Assembly (NCBI RefSeq): GCF_042683745.1
Contig: NZ_JBHUJX010000019.1
Span: forward strand, 186,001-250,000
Direction: 5' to 3'
Length of the DNA: 64,000 bases
DNA from: Pseudoneobacillus sp042683745
GTDB taxonomy: Bacteria > Bacillota > Bacilli > Bacillales > Cytobacillaceae
Shown here: positions 1 to 8,353 of the stretch, piece by piece
Layout of the letters: the number at the start of each line of letters is the position of its first letter
How positions within the stretch are numbered: position 1 is the first letter of the stretch
The notes under the pieces: generated by a model
Database searches by the model: none
Told to the model about the DNA's origin: nothing
The model's input: only the letters and a program-made list of their open reading frames with translations
Position numbers and translations under genes: made by a program

Positions 1-337
1 CAAGTGGACTTAAAAGAGTCATCTGACTCCAAAACATTTGTATTTCTGTATGATTGTAGTAAAACTTAATATAACCATCAAAAATATGTTGTAATTTATT
101 TTGTACATCTAAGTCTTTTGCTTCTTCAAACAAGGTCTTATTCAGTTCTACATAATTTTGGACTAAATCAAAGTAAACGGCCATCAAAATTTCTTCTTTA
201 CCTTTAAAGTGTGAATATAACGATGCTTTATTCAGCCCCAAATCATCAGAAATATTTTTCATAGACGTCCCTGCGTATCCTTTTGTTGCAAAATGGGTGA
301 GAGCAACTTTTTTAATTTTTTCTTTCGTTGAAATCAT
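1..337 (-). CDS. TetR/AcrR family regulator, N-terminal part (cut by window edge)
   Basis: Only the first ~112 residues are present; the gene runs off the left edge. The protein begins MISTKEKIKKVALTHFATKG and continues with a TetR helix-turn-helix (GTSMKNISDDLGLNKASLYSHFKGKEEIL split over residues 22-50), followed by the start of the ligand-binding helices. The ATG at 337 has a weak upstream AGGTGC-like site. The next two genes lie on the same strand. An operator-like palindrome at 361-380, just upstream, closely matches one upstream of the GDSL gene (1939-1958). I infer that the regulator represses itself and the two hydrolase genes. The ligand is unknown. Confidence 0.9.
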   Translation of the reverse strand, partial: MISTKEKIKKVALTHFATKGYAGTSMKNISDDLGLNKASLYSHFKGKEEILMAVYFDLVQNYVELNKTLFEEAKDLDVQNKLQHIFDGYIKFYYNHTEIQMFWSQMTLLSPL

Positions 338-360
338 TTAAAGCACCTCAATATTTATAT

Positions 361-380
361 ACAACCAACCATTTGGTAGT
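361..380. promoter_or_regulatory. Predicted TetR operator, copy 1
   Basis: ACAACCAACCATTTGGTAGT lies 23 bases upstream of the TetR start codon. It matches 17 of 20 positions of the palindrome at 1939-1958. Two closely related palindromes in front of the two transcription units of one locus suggest a common repressor. Confidence 0.6.
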
Positions 381-463
381 TTCACTTTAGCATGACACTA
401 TTTTTTTTACAACTTAATTCAAGTTTGACCTTTTAATTAGAAGTTCTCCTTACTTCTTCCAGA

Positions 464-1180
464 CTATTTACTTAAACTATCTAAATAGGAAACTAGTAAT
501 TGTGGTTGAGACAAAAATGGTGAATGGTCTGCATCAAGTGTGAATACTTTTTCACATGGTGTGTTCGAATACATCTCCCTTTGAAATTCAATCGAGAGGG
601 ATCGATCTTTAAGCGTTTCTATATAGACCTTCCGAACGAACCCAAAGCATTCGTTAGTTAGACTTACTGGTGTCATAAAAGGTGCTAATGCTTGGTCACT
701 ATGTTTAATTTTCGCTTGTTGAAAATCTTCTTCTGTACATTCACCATAGAAATGCTCTTTTATTGCTTCTACATTTAACTTGAAATACGTTTGATCCTCA
801 CTAATGGAAATCGGTAAAGGAAGTGCCTTCTGATTTCTTTCATTCATTTGTAAAAATGTTTGACCATCTTCCGGAAGAAGTGCCGCAACATAAACAAGCA
901 AATCAATCTTTTCAGAAATGTATTCCGCCACTTGTGAAATAACAAGCCCACCTAAGCTATGCCCAACTAAAATGACTTTTTCCAACTCATTTTCCAACAG
1001 CTTTTTTACATATTCGGTATAATGTTGCATTGTGACTACTGATGGAGAAGTCATATCCTTTCCATGAGAGGGTAAATCCACTGCTATGACGCGATGTCCT
1101 AATTCTTCTAATCTTGGCGCAACCTTTTCCCAACACCAGGCACCGCTAAATGCTCCATGAACCAATACAAATGTACTCAT
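464..1180 (-). CDS. Alpha/beta hydrolase, plant MES/salicylate-binding-protein-like type
   Basis: The protein is 238 aa when started at the ATG at 1180, which has AAGGAG 8 bases upstream. The reading frame extends further 5' but without a ribosome site. It has the fold's N-terminal signature FVLVHGAFSGAWCW (residues ~4-17), the oxyanion/HG turn, and the nucleophile elbow GHSLGG with the catalytic Ser. A C-terminal ADHSPF supplies the His. The pattern resembles the small esterase/hydroxynitrile-lyase group (methyl esterase-like). It lies 28 bases after the GDSL esterase gene on the same strand, so the two probably form an operon under the TetR protein. The substrate cannot be read from sequence. 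Confidence 0.85.
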   Translation of the reverse strand: MSTFVLVHGAFSGAWCWEKVAPRLEELGHRVIAVDLPSHGKDMTSPSVVTMQHYTEYVKKLLENELEKVILVGHSLGGLVISQVAEYISEKIDLLVYVAALLPEDGQTFLQMNERNQKALPLPISISEDQTYFKLNVEAIKEHFYGECTEEDFQQAKIKHSDQALAPFMTPVSLTNECFGFVRKVYIETLKDRSLSIEFQREMYSNTPCEKVFTLDADHSPFLSQPQLLVSYLDSLSK

Positions 1181-1208
1181 TTGATCTACTCCTTTTTTTC
1201 TGTGTATT

Positions 1209-1883
1209 TCAGACAATTTCCTTTAATAATTTTTCATAAAGATTCGCTACAATGTCTGCACCTTTACTATTGAGATGTACCCCGTCAAGGGTTAGATGTA
1301 GTCCCCTTTTTTGAGCCGCTTTATCCACTTGAAATCTCTTACGCATAAATAGAACATCTATTAAAACCTTCATAGGTTTGATCGAAATATAATCAGAACA
1401 ATTTTTGTTTCTTACTTCATTAGCAAAGGTTTGATGCAAATCTAAAAAGGTCACTTCTGTATATTTCGAACTAATATCCTTTATCAGATTAGATAATTCT
1501 TTAAGCTCCCTATTCCACTGATTACCTACACGCTCTCCTATAAGCGCAGGTGATACAGTGATAACTTTCTTTGACCATGTTAGTGCAGTCTCAATTACTT
1601 TTTCATAAAAGTGTCTGAACTCCGTATGGCTTCTAACAACTGGGTGCTGTTTTACTCCCAAAACATTGGAATATAGATCATTCACTCCAATCCAAATAAA
1701 AGTTATGTCGTATTCAAAATCAATTTTCTCTTTCTCCATTCTCTTATACATACTGATTAAGGTGTCGCCAGGTTTACCATAGTTGGTAAACGAATTTTCA
1801 GGCATTCTTTGCTCTAATAGACTTGAAAAAGAAACCCCTGGTCTTCCTTCCGTAAGGCTATCTCCCCATAAAGCAATTTTCAT
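1209..1883 (-). CDS. SGNH/GDSL-type esterase-lipase
   Basis: The protein is 224 aa from the ATG at 1883, which follows a clear GGGAGG site; the longer frame to 1946 has no ribosome site and would read into the operator. Block I is IALWGDSLTEG (nucleophile Ser ~8), block III is IGVNDLY, and block V is DGVHLNSKG with the catalytic Asp/His pair near residue 200. There is no signal peptide, so it should be cytoplasmic. It is the first gene of the TetR-controlled pair, and its upstream region holds a 13-bp perfect inverted repeat (1932-1965). It would hydrolyse an ester or acyl group; the substrate is unknown. Confidence 0.88.
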   Translation of the reverse strand: MKIALWGDSLTEGRPGVSFSSLLEQRMPENSFTNYGKPGDTLISMYKRMEKEKIDFEYDITFIWIGVNDLYSNVLGVKQHPVVRSHTEFRHFYEKVIETALTWSKKVITVSPALIGERVGNQWNRELKELSNLIKDISSKYTEVTFLDLHQTFANEVRNKNCSDYISIKPMKVLIDVLFMRKRFQVDKAAQKRGLHLTLDGVHLNSKGADIVANLYEKLLKEIV

Positions 1884-1931
1884 GATGGACCTCCCTCGTA
1901 TTAAAAGAAATAATTGGTCGCGACTTCTGTG

Positions 1932-1965
1932 ATATTTAACTACCAACCGTTCGGTAGTTAAATAT
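1932..1965. promoter_or_regulatory. Predicted TetR operator, copy 2 (extended palindrome)
   Basis: ATATTTAACTACC at 1932-1944 and GGTAGTTAAATAT at 1953-1965 are perfect 13-base inverted arms around an 8-base centre. The core at 1939-1958 (ACTACCAACCGTTCGGTAGT) matches copy 1 at 361-380 in 17 of 20 bases. It sits about 50 bases upstream of the GDSL start codon, where it would overlap the promoter. Confidence 0.7.
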
Positions 1966-2014
1966 TATCATACGTTTCACTGTTTAACAATAATTTCTAT
2001 CTCTTTTTTACAAC

Positions 2015-2071
2015 CCTTTAGCGAATTAACGTACCGGGGGACTGACCCCCGGCACGTTAATTCGCTAAAGG
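2015..2071. repeat. Long hairpin repeat, GGGACTGACCCC family
   Basis: Two 26-base arms (2015-2040 and 2046-2071) pair with a single mismatch around the loop ACTGA. The core reads GGGGGACTGACCCCC. It lies between divergent genes, so it cannot be a shared terminator for them and has no U-tract. The same core motif appears in the palindrome at 4003-4046. I read it as a dispersed hairpin element. Confidence 0.75.
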
Positions 2072-2088
2072 AATGATTCTCAATCATT
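2072..2088. promoter_or_regulatory. Palindrome AATGATT-CTC-AATCATT upstream of pepF
   Basis: A perfect 7-3-7 inverted repeat immediately follows the long hairpin, 76 bases before the pepF start codon. It could be an operator. It does not fit a standard Fur box, and I cannot name a regulator. Confidence 0.35.
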
Positions 2089-2163
2089 TTTCTTTTACTA
2101 AATATTCGAATAATATAAAATAGTTAGTGAGTCGAAGAATTATTATTAGAGGAGGAGTTTCAA

Positions 2164-3978
2164 ATGGAAAAAACGGTAGAAAAACGGTTAAACCGATCGG
2201 AAGTACCTGTGGAACTGACATGGAATCTTGATGATTTATTTGTTTCGGATCAAGCTTGGAATACAGAATTAGAACAAATAGAGAAAGAGATTACAAATAT
2301 TACGAAATATAAAAGTACTCTACATACTGGATCAAAAGCATTACTTGATTGCTTACTTGCTCAAGAACAGCTTTCAATGAGGCTAATAAAAGCTTGGACA
2401 TTTGCTAGCTTACGACAATCAGCAGACGGAACGGACCCTATTAATCAAGCAAACTCTGCTAAGTTATCTGCACTTAGAACAAAAATGCTTGCTGCTGTTT
2501 CGTTTATTGATTCAGAAATTCTTGCACTCCCAGACGGTGTGATTGAAAAATTTATACAAGAAGAAAGAGAGCTTGAACCTTTCCAGAAAAATTTACAAGA
2601 GCTGCTTGCAAAGAAGCAACATACTCTTTCACCAGAAACGGAAGAAGCACTAGCTGCACTTGGTGAGGTTCTAAATGCTCCGCACCAAATATTTAGTATG
2701 AGTAAATTAACCGATATGCAGTTCTCATCTATTGAAGATGAAGAAGGCAATGAACTGCCTAACTCGTTTGCATTATTTGAAACTCGCTATGAATTTTCAC
2801 CAAATACTTATGTACGCCGGAAAGCATATAAATCTTTCGTCAGTACGCTAAAGCAATATAAGAATACATTTGCCTCCACCTATGCAACAGAGGTCAAGAA
2901 GCAAGTAGCCCTTTCTCGTTTAAGAAAGTACGATTCGGTAACACAAATGCTATTAGAACCACAGCAGGTTACTGAGGATATATATCACAACCAACTTGAT
3001 ATTATGGTAAATGAGCTGGCACCTCATATGCGCCGATTCGCTCAACTAAAAAAACGAGTATTGGGACTAGATACATTACTTTTCTGCGACTTAAAAGCAC
3101 CACTGGATTCAGATTTTAGTCCAAAGACCTCATACGAGGAAGCAAGCCAATTAATTTTAGAATCTTTAAAAGTAATGGGACCTGAGTACAGCGAGATTAT
3201 GGAGCGCGGACTATCAGAAAGATGGGTAGACCTAGCAGATAATGTAGGTAAATCAACAGGTGCCTTCTGTTCAAGTCCATACGGGTCACATCCATATATT
3301 TTGATTACTTGGCAAAATACAATGCGAAATGTCTTCACTCTAGCTCATGAGTTAGGACATGCAGGTCATTTCTATTTAGCTAATAAAAACCAACGAATCA
3401 TGAACACCCGTCCTTCTACCTATTTCGTTGAAGCACCTTCTACGATGAATGAAATGCTATTAGCGCAGCATTTACTTGCAGGCACAGAAGATAAACAAAT
3501 GCGCCGCTGGGTGATTTTACAACTATTAGGAACGTACTACCATAACTTTGTCACACATGCCCTAGAAGGCGAATATCAACGAAGAGTGTATCAACTTGCT
3601 GAAGATGGAAAGGCTTTAACTGCCAATACGTTAACTGAAGTAAAAGGAGCTGTCCTAGCTGAATTCTGGGGCGATTCTGTGGAGCTTGATGAAGGGGCTA
3701 ACCTAACATGGATGCGCCAACCACATTATTACATGGGATTATATCCATACACATATTCTGCTGGACTGACAGCATCTACTGCAGTAGCCCAAATGATCCA
3801 AGAAGAGGGCCATCCAGTCGTTGAAAGATGGTTAGATGTACTTCGTGCAGGTGGAACAATGAAGCCACTTGACTTATTAAAACACGCAGGAGTAGACATG
3901 TCTAAACCTGACGCCATTCGTAAAGCCGTTTCTTATGTGGGATCTCTCATTGACGAATTAATCCAATCCTACGAGTAA
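2164..3978 (+). CDS. pepF: Oligoendopeptidase F (M3 family zinc metallopeptidase)
   Basis: The 604-aa protein starts at an ATG preceded by GAGGAGGAG. It has the M3 zinc site HELGHAGHF at about residues 395-403, with the downstream glutamate ligand region EAPSTMNEML. Length and the N-terminal helical region fit PepF of Bacillus, a cytoplasmic enzyme that cuts short peptides (about 7-17 residues). No signal peptide is visible. It appears to be a single-gene unit, flanked by the hairpin at 2015-2071 and by the loop-less palindrome at 4003-4046. The family is certain; whether this is the sole PepF of the organism cannot be told. Confidence 0.95.
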   Translation: MEKTVEKRLNRSEVPVELTWNLDDLFVSDQAWNTELEQIEKEITNITKYKSTLHTGSKALLDCLLAQEQLSMRLIKAWTFASLRQSADGTDPINQANSAKLSALRTKMLAAVSFIDSEILALPDGVIEKFIQEERELEPFQKNLQELLAKKQHTLSPETEEALAALGEVLNAPHQIFSMSKLTDMQFSSIEDEEGNELPNSFALFETRYEFSPNTYVRRKAYKSFVSTLKQYKNTFASTYATEVKKQVALSRLRKYDSVTQMLLEPQQVTEDIYHNQLDIMVNELAPHMRRFAQLKKRVLGLDTLLFCDLKAPLDSDFSPKTSYEEASQLILESLKVMGPEYSEIMERGLSERWVDLADNVGKSTGAFCSSPYGSHPYILITWQNTMRNVFTLAHELGHAGHFYLANKNQRIMNTRPSTYFVEAPSTMNEMLLAQHLLAGTEDKQMRRWVILQLLGTYYHNFVTHALEGEYQRRVYQLAEDGKALTANTLTEVKGAVLAEFWGDSVELDEGANLTWMRQPHYYMGLYPYTYSAGLTASTAVAQMIQEEGHPVVERWLDVLRAGGTMKPLDLLKHAGVDMSKPDAIRKAVSYVGSLIDELIQSYE

Positions 3979-4002
3979 ACACTTTAACATATTAATGCAT
4001 GT

Positions 4003-4046
4003 GGGGTCAGTCCCTTGGCGCTTTAAAGCGCCAAGGGACTGACCCC
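4003..4046. terminator. 44-bp perfect palindrome between convergent genes
   Basis: Twenty-two bases on each side of 4024/4025 are perfectly complementary, centred on GCGCTTTAAAGCGC, with the GGGACTGACCCC motif at the outer end. It lies between the ends of pepF (+) and the MFS gene (-), so it can act as a bidirectional terminator, but neither side has a T-run. It also belongs to the same hairpin family as 2015-2071. Confidence 0.55.
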
Positions 4047-4076
4047 CACCACGTTAATGTGGTAAAGAGTCATCTT

Positions 4077-5312
4077 TTATTTATTCCAAAGCTGACTAAA
4101 CCGGCCTATGATGAAGATGAAAATGTTACCGATGAATGCCAATATGAAAACGAAACTTGGATTGGATAGGTCTGATATCCATCCTGCTGCAAAGATGGCG
4201 AATGGCATACCGAGTTTGAAAATCGATCCAGTAATACCGCTAATTCTACCAATCATGTGCTGCTCGGTAGACTCCTGGCGAAACGTCCAAACACAAACAT
4301 TACTAATTGTGCCAAATAATCCATTCAACAAAAGACCCATTCCTACTAAAATGTAAATCTCCGAAAATAAGAATAGGTAGGAAAATCCGATTAAAAGAGT
4401 CGTTACCACGATGATTGGTCCCGTTGACCATCTCGCACGAACCTTTCCTACAATTAAACTACCAATCAATCCCCCTATTCCTGCAAATGACAATAGGAGA
4501 CCAAGCTTCGCATCGGTTAATCTCAAAACATCCTTTGCATAGAAAATAACCGTAGTATCCACCATTCCAGCAGTGGAATTTAGAAAAACGACAGTAATCG
4601 TAATTAGCCAGAGTGTTTTATTCCGATATAACTCCACCCAACCTTCCCTTAACTCCTTCCAAAAACCTTTTTTGACTGAACGTGAACTAGATTCATCTGT
4701 TTTTAACAGCATAAGAATAAAAAAGGTAAATGAAAAGGCAACTGCAGTCATAAGTAACCCTAAATGAAGATTAGATAGCATTAAAATAACACCTGTGATT
4801 GCCGGCCCCATAATGCCAATCAAAGTAAAAATAAAATTAAAGGAAGCATTAGCTGAAGTCAACATCTCGTTCGGAAGTGATAGCTTGACGATACTTGCCC
4901 TTGCATTAAAGGAAGCATAGCTGAAAGTCATCAATAAAAAACCACAGCTATAAAACATAAGATTAGAAGTTTTACCATATTCAATCGAAAAAAACAGCCC
5001 AAATAAAATCAAAATTTGAAATAGTACTGCCCACAAATACCAGCGCTTTTTATGTGCTCGATCCACCAATACACCAATAAACATCGCCAAAAGGAGGTTT
5101 GGTAAAAATTCAATACCTCTCATCGTTGACATGACAACTGCTGAGTTTGTGTTTTGATACAAAATAAGTGGCAAGGCTAGCTCATATATTTTGCTACCTA
5201 TTGAAAATATAGCACCAGAAATAAATAAGATAACAAAATTGGAATTTTGCCATACCGATGGTTGCGTTCCTTTCGTTAATGCATACATTCGCTTTTTCTC
5301 AGTCCATAGCAT
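4077..5312 (-). CDS. MFS transporter (probable efflux)
   Basis: The 411-aa protein has about 12 hydrophobic segments and the MFS loop 2-3 motif in the form GVLVDRAHKKR (near residue 75). The start at 5312 has AAAGGGGAAG upstream. It resembles the MFS_3 (enterobactin exporter/Mef-like) exporters. It is divergent from an SgrR-type regulator (5423), with only 110 bases between start codons, which suggests that this gene is the regulator's target. In E. coli, SgrR likewise regulates a neighbouring MFS exporter (setA). The substrate is unknown; sugar or peptide-like export is an inference from that parallel. Confidence 0.85.
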   Translation of the reverse strand: MLWTEKKRMYALTKGTQPSVWQNSNFVILFISGAIFSIGSKIYELALPLILYQNTNSAVVMSTMRGIEFLPNLLLAMFIGVLVDRAHKKRWYLWAVLFQILILFGLFFSIEYGKTSNLMFYSCGFLLMTFSYASFNARASIVKLSLPNEMLTSANASFNFIFTLIGIMGPAITGVILMLSNLHLGLLMTAVAFSFTFFILMLLKTDESSSRSVKKGFWKELREGWVELYRNKTLWLITITVVFLNSTAGMVDTTVIFYAKDVLRLTDAKLGLLLSFAGIGGLIGSLIVGKVRARWSTGPIIVVTTLLIGFSYLFLFSEIYILVGMGLLLNGLFGTISNVCVWTFRQESTEQHMIGRISGITGSIFKLGMPFAIFAAGWISDLSNPSFVFILAFIGNIFIFIIGRFSQLWNK

Positions 5313-5384
5313 TTTGTTTCTTCCCCTTTACCAAATGGATAAGGAGAATTATACTTTTAGAAAAGAGGAAGAAAAAGTGAAAGG

Positions 5385-5412
5385 TTAGAAAAGGTATTTT
5401 CGCCTTTTCTAA
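5385..5412. promoter_or_regulatory. 10-bp inverted repeat in the MFS/sgrR intergenic region
   Basis: TTAGAAAAGG (5385-5394) and CCTTTTCTAA (5403-5412) are perfect arms with an 8-base loop. The repeat ends 10 bases before the sgrR ATG, exactly where a ribosome binding site is expected but missing. It could be the regulator's operator or an RNA hairpin that controls translation. Confidence 0.5.
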
Positions 5413-5422
5413 AAAAACTAAG

Positions 5423-7198
5423 ATGAATATAGAACAATACTACATATCGTTAAGAAAACATTTTCATTTTAGCCTGGATGGAGAGAGCTTTTCTGTATCC
5501 ATGGATGAGTTGACGTGCGCTTTAAGTTGTACTCGAAGGAATGTCCAGTTAGTTTTAAAGAAAATGGTAGATAAAAACTTCATTCAATGGCAGCCTGGCA
5601 AAGGGAGAGGAAATCAATCTCAGATGACTTTTTTAATGCCATTAAATGAATTAATATTAGAAAAATCGAAACGCCTAGTTTTAGAGGGAAAACTGAATGA
5701 GGCTTGGATGCTAATAGAAAACCTTCAGATTCAACGAACTAAATACGAATTCTCAGAATGGTTATACCTACAGCTCGGATTTCAGCAGCATAGTGATGAG
5801 GAAGATGTCCTTCGCTTCCCGTTTTATCGACCTGTTCTAGACCTAGATCCTACTTTTGTACATCGACGAACAGAAGCGCATATCGTAAACCAAATTTTCA
5901 ATACCCTAGTTTCCTTTGATGAAAAAACAAGACAAATCACACCTGAACTTGCCCATTATTGGGAAAGCAATCATGAACGGACAGTGTGGCGTTTCTACTT
6001 AAGAAGAGGGGTCCGATTTCATCATGGAAAGCTGATGTCCGCTGAAGATATTGCCTATTCTTTTCATCGCATTTTAAATGAAGCGAGCTTTGATAATATT
6101 AAATCCACCTTAAAAACAATAAAGATTCTCGGAAAACATTCGTTAGAGTTTATTTTACATGAACCCGATGTTTTATTTGTTCATTACCTTTGCTCAGAAA
6201 AATGTTCAATCATTCCTTCTGATCTCAATGAAATACAAAAAAGTAACTCTTTTACTAGGTACCCCATTGGCACAGGACCGTTTCAAGTAGGAGAAAATAA
6301 TGAATCCGTACTTACACTTATCGCAAATGACCATTATTTTGAAGGAAGACCTCATCTCGACCGTATTGAGATGTGGATTTGGCCAAATTATGAGGAAAAC
6401 CGTATGATTAGAAAACTTAAAGAAGATGATATTTATTATGGTGTTTTTCCTGTGGCAAAAGAATCCCATGTCCAATTAGAAAGCTGGGAAAAAGGAGCCA
6501 CCTATTTATCCTTTAATAGGCAAAAAACGGGGCCACTTCAAGATGAATATCTTCGCTCAGCCATACATTTTGCACTTAATCGTGAAAAAATGATTGATGA
6601 ATTACAAATTAAAGGAGTACCAGCAAATAGTTTTTTTCCTGAACAAAGTCGGAAAACATATAACAGTGAGGCTAATACTAAAAGAGCTCGCCAACTTATC
6701 AACGATTCGAATTATCGAGGAGAATCTCTTCAACTCTATACATATGAAATGCACAGTAATGAACAAAATGCAAAGTGGATTCAACAAGAGCTCCGCCCTT
6801 TAGGGATTCCAATTGAGATTGTTATTCTTCCCATAAAGGAATTTACGAAACAAAGAGTGCTTGAATCAGATTTAATCGTTGCCGGAGAGGTTCTTGGAAC
6901 TCAAGAGGACATCTCTTTAATCGAAATGTTTATGTATTTAAATGGCTTTATTTATAATCATTTAGGAGAAGAACAGAGAAACTTAGTAAAGGAATTCATT
7001 TCATTATGTAAAAGAGAAGAACAAATGGAAAAGAGAATAGAATACTTAAACTGCATTCAAGAATCATTAAAAAAGGATCATAGCCTGTTATTTCTCTATC
7101 ACGTACAGCAAACAGTCATGCACAACCATTCTTTACAGGGAATGTTATTGAACTCATGGGGAAAGGTTGATTATAAGAATATATGGTTAAAAAGATAA
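5423..7198 (+). CDS. SgrR-type regulator: N-terminal HTH fused to solute-binding domain
   Basis: The 591-aa protein begins MNIEQYYISLRKHF and has a winged-helix HTH in residues ~1-115 (SgrR_N type, ALSCTRRNVQLVLKKMVDK). The rest (~150-580) is like the SBP_bac_5 oligopeptide-binding proteins (ELAHYWESN, VWRFYLRRGVRFHHG, AEDIAYSFHRIL). There is no signal peptide, so the binding domain acts inside the cell as a sensor. No Shine-Dalgarno is visible; AAAAAAACTAAG precedes the ATG, and an in-frame stop 45 bases upstream rules out a longer form. It probably controls the divergent MFS gene. The family call is firm; the ligand is unknown. Confidence 0.88.
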   Translation: MNIEQYYISLRKHFHFSLDGESFSVSMDELTCALSCTRRNVQLVLKKMVDKNFIQWQPGKGRGNQSQMTFLMPLNELILEKSKRLVLEGKLNEAWMLIENLQIQRTKYEFSEWLYLQLGFQQHSDEEDVLRFPFYRPVLDLDPTFVHRRTEAHIVNQIFNTLVSFDEKTRQITPELAHYWESNHERTVWRFYLRRGVRFHHGKLMSAEDIAYSFHRILNEASFDNIKSTLKTIKILGKHSLEFILHEPDVLFVHYLCSEKCSIIPSDLNEIQKSNSFTRYPIGTGPFQVGENNESVLTLIANDHYFEGRPHLDRIEMWIWPNYEENRMIRKLKEDDIYYGVFPVAKESHVQLESWEKGATYLSFNRQKTGPLQDEYLRSAIHFALNREKMIDELQIKGVPANSFFPEQSRKTYNSEANTKRARQLINDSNYRGESLQLYTYEMHSNEQNAKWIQQELRPLGIPIEIVILPIKEFTKQRVLESDLIVAGEVLGTQEDISLIEMFMYLNGFIYNHLGEEQRNLVKEFISLCKREEQMEKRIEYLNCIQESLKKDHSLLFLYHVQQTVMHNHSLQGMLLNSWGKVDYKNIWLKR

Positions 7199-7305
7199 CT
7201 CTTTTTTACTTAGGCCATGTTAAAGGACCGTGTTGTTTATGTGCACTGTTGATTGGAGCGGAAAGCAATATTCTACTTTAACAGAGCTTTTATTTAAAGC
7301 AAACA

Positions 7306-7345
7306 ACGAGGCACCCCGTAATTCTGGATGGTACCTCGCTGTTTT
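7306..7345. terminator. Hairpin terminator between convergent sgrR and dehydrogenase genes
   Basis: CGAGGCACC (7307-7315) pairs with GGTACCTCG (7330-7338) with one mismatch, followed by TGTTTTATT on the plus strand. It probably ends both convergent genes. Confidence 0.6.
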
Positions 7346-7350
7346 ATTAT

Positions 7351-8328
7351 TTAATAAACGCTAAGAATAATTTTTCCAAATTGCTTCGCTTCCTCGAGCT
7401 CTTGATAAGCATCCTTGTATTCTTCTAAACTATAAACCTTTTGAGATAGTACGGGTCTAAGTTCTCTTTCAGCATAAAACTGTAATGCCTCTTCTAAATC
7501 ATGTTGTTGTACCATTCCTGTTTCAACGAAATATTTTTCATTTTTTAACTTTTCCCAATCGACTCCACCAGTTGTCGAACCAAAAACAAGTAACCGTCCA
7601 TTTGGGGTAAGCGATTTAATACTACTTTCAATCGAATCTTTCCCACTACTATCAATTACCACATCAACGCCTCTACCAGCTGTAAACTCTAATACCTTTT
7701 CAGAGATGTTTTCCGTTTTATAGTTAAAGCCAACCATCGCACCCATCTCTATGGCGCGCTTAATTTTATCGTCTGAGCCTGATGTAACAATCACTTTTGC
7801 ACCTTTTTCTAGAGCAAGTTGCAGTATAAATAAAGCAACTCCTCCCCCAATTCCTTGTAATAAAACCGTTTCTCCCTCCATGATCTTCCCTTGTGTTACT
7901 ACATTTCCCCACGCTGTACTTAACGCAAGTGGAACGCCAGCTGCCTCTTCAAACGATAAATATTCTGGCTTTCTTAAAATTGCTTGTCCTGAAATTCTCA
8001 CATACTCTGCAAGCGTTCCATCAACTGGCCCACCTAGAAACTTTTCATTCACCATATCATAAGGGTTTAGTATAACTTCATCTCCGATAGACCACCCATT
8101 AACACCCTCACCTATTTCAACGATAGTACCGGCGCCATCTCCACCAGCAATTATTCTCTTATCGATAGAATTTAAGGCACGCCACTCATTATTTACATAA
8201 AGATCTCGATGATTTAAAGCTGCTGTTTTGATTTTTACAAGTACCTCCCCAACTTCAAGCTTCGGAACTGCTACTTCCTCTAATTGTAAAGACCTTTTAA
8301 CTTGCGGATTCACGGTAACTGCTAACAT
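7351..8328 (-). CDS. MDR-family zinc-type alcohol dehydrogenase-like / quinone oxidoreductase
   Basis: The 325-aa protein has the GroES-like N-terminal domain (LNHRDLYV, GGDGAGTIVEIGEGV) and a Rossmann NAD(P) site (LLQGIGGGVALFILQLALEKGAKV, residues ~150-175). The catalytic zinc GHE motif is replaced by GGDGAG, as in non-zinc quinone-oxidoreductase-type members. The start has TAGGAGAG upstream. It lies 25 bases after the NAD(P)H reductase gene on the same strand, so the pair is probably co-transcribed and serves detoxification of quinones or reactive carbonyls. The divergent ArsR-like gene at 9171 is the likely controller. Confidence 0.85.
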   Translation of the reverse strand: MLAVTVNPQVKRSLQLEEVAVPKLEVGEVLVKIKTAALNHRDLYVNNEWRALNSIDKRIIAGGDGAGTIVEIGEGVNGWSIGDEVILNPYDMVNEKFLGGPVDGTLAEYVRISGQAILRKPEYLSFEEAAGVPLALSTAWGNVVTQGKIMEGETVLLQGIGGGVALFILQLALEKGAKVIVTSGSDDKIKRAIEMGAMVGFNYKTENISEKVLEFTAGRGVDVVIDSSGKDSIESSIKSLTPNGRLLVFGSTTGGVDWEKLKNEKYFVETGMVQQHDLEEALQFYAERELRPVLSQKVYSLEEYKDAYQELEEAKQFGKIILSVY

Positions 8329-8353
8329 TAAACATCTCTCCTATATCTTTTTA

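Noticed and set aside
2015..2071. Interpretation of the long hairpin as a terminator
   Set aside because: It lies between divergent genes and has no U-tract on either strand.
2072..2088. Palindrome before pepF as a Fur box
   Set aside because: Its 7-3-7 spacing and sequence do not match the 7-1-7 Fur consensus seen at 18014-18028.
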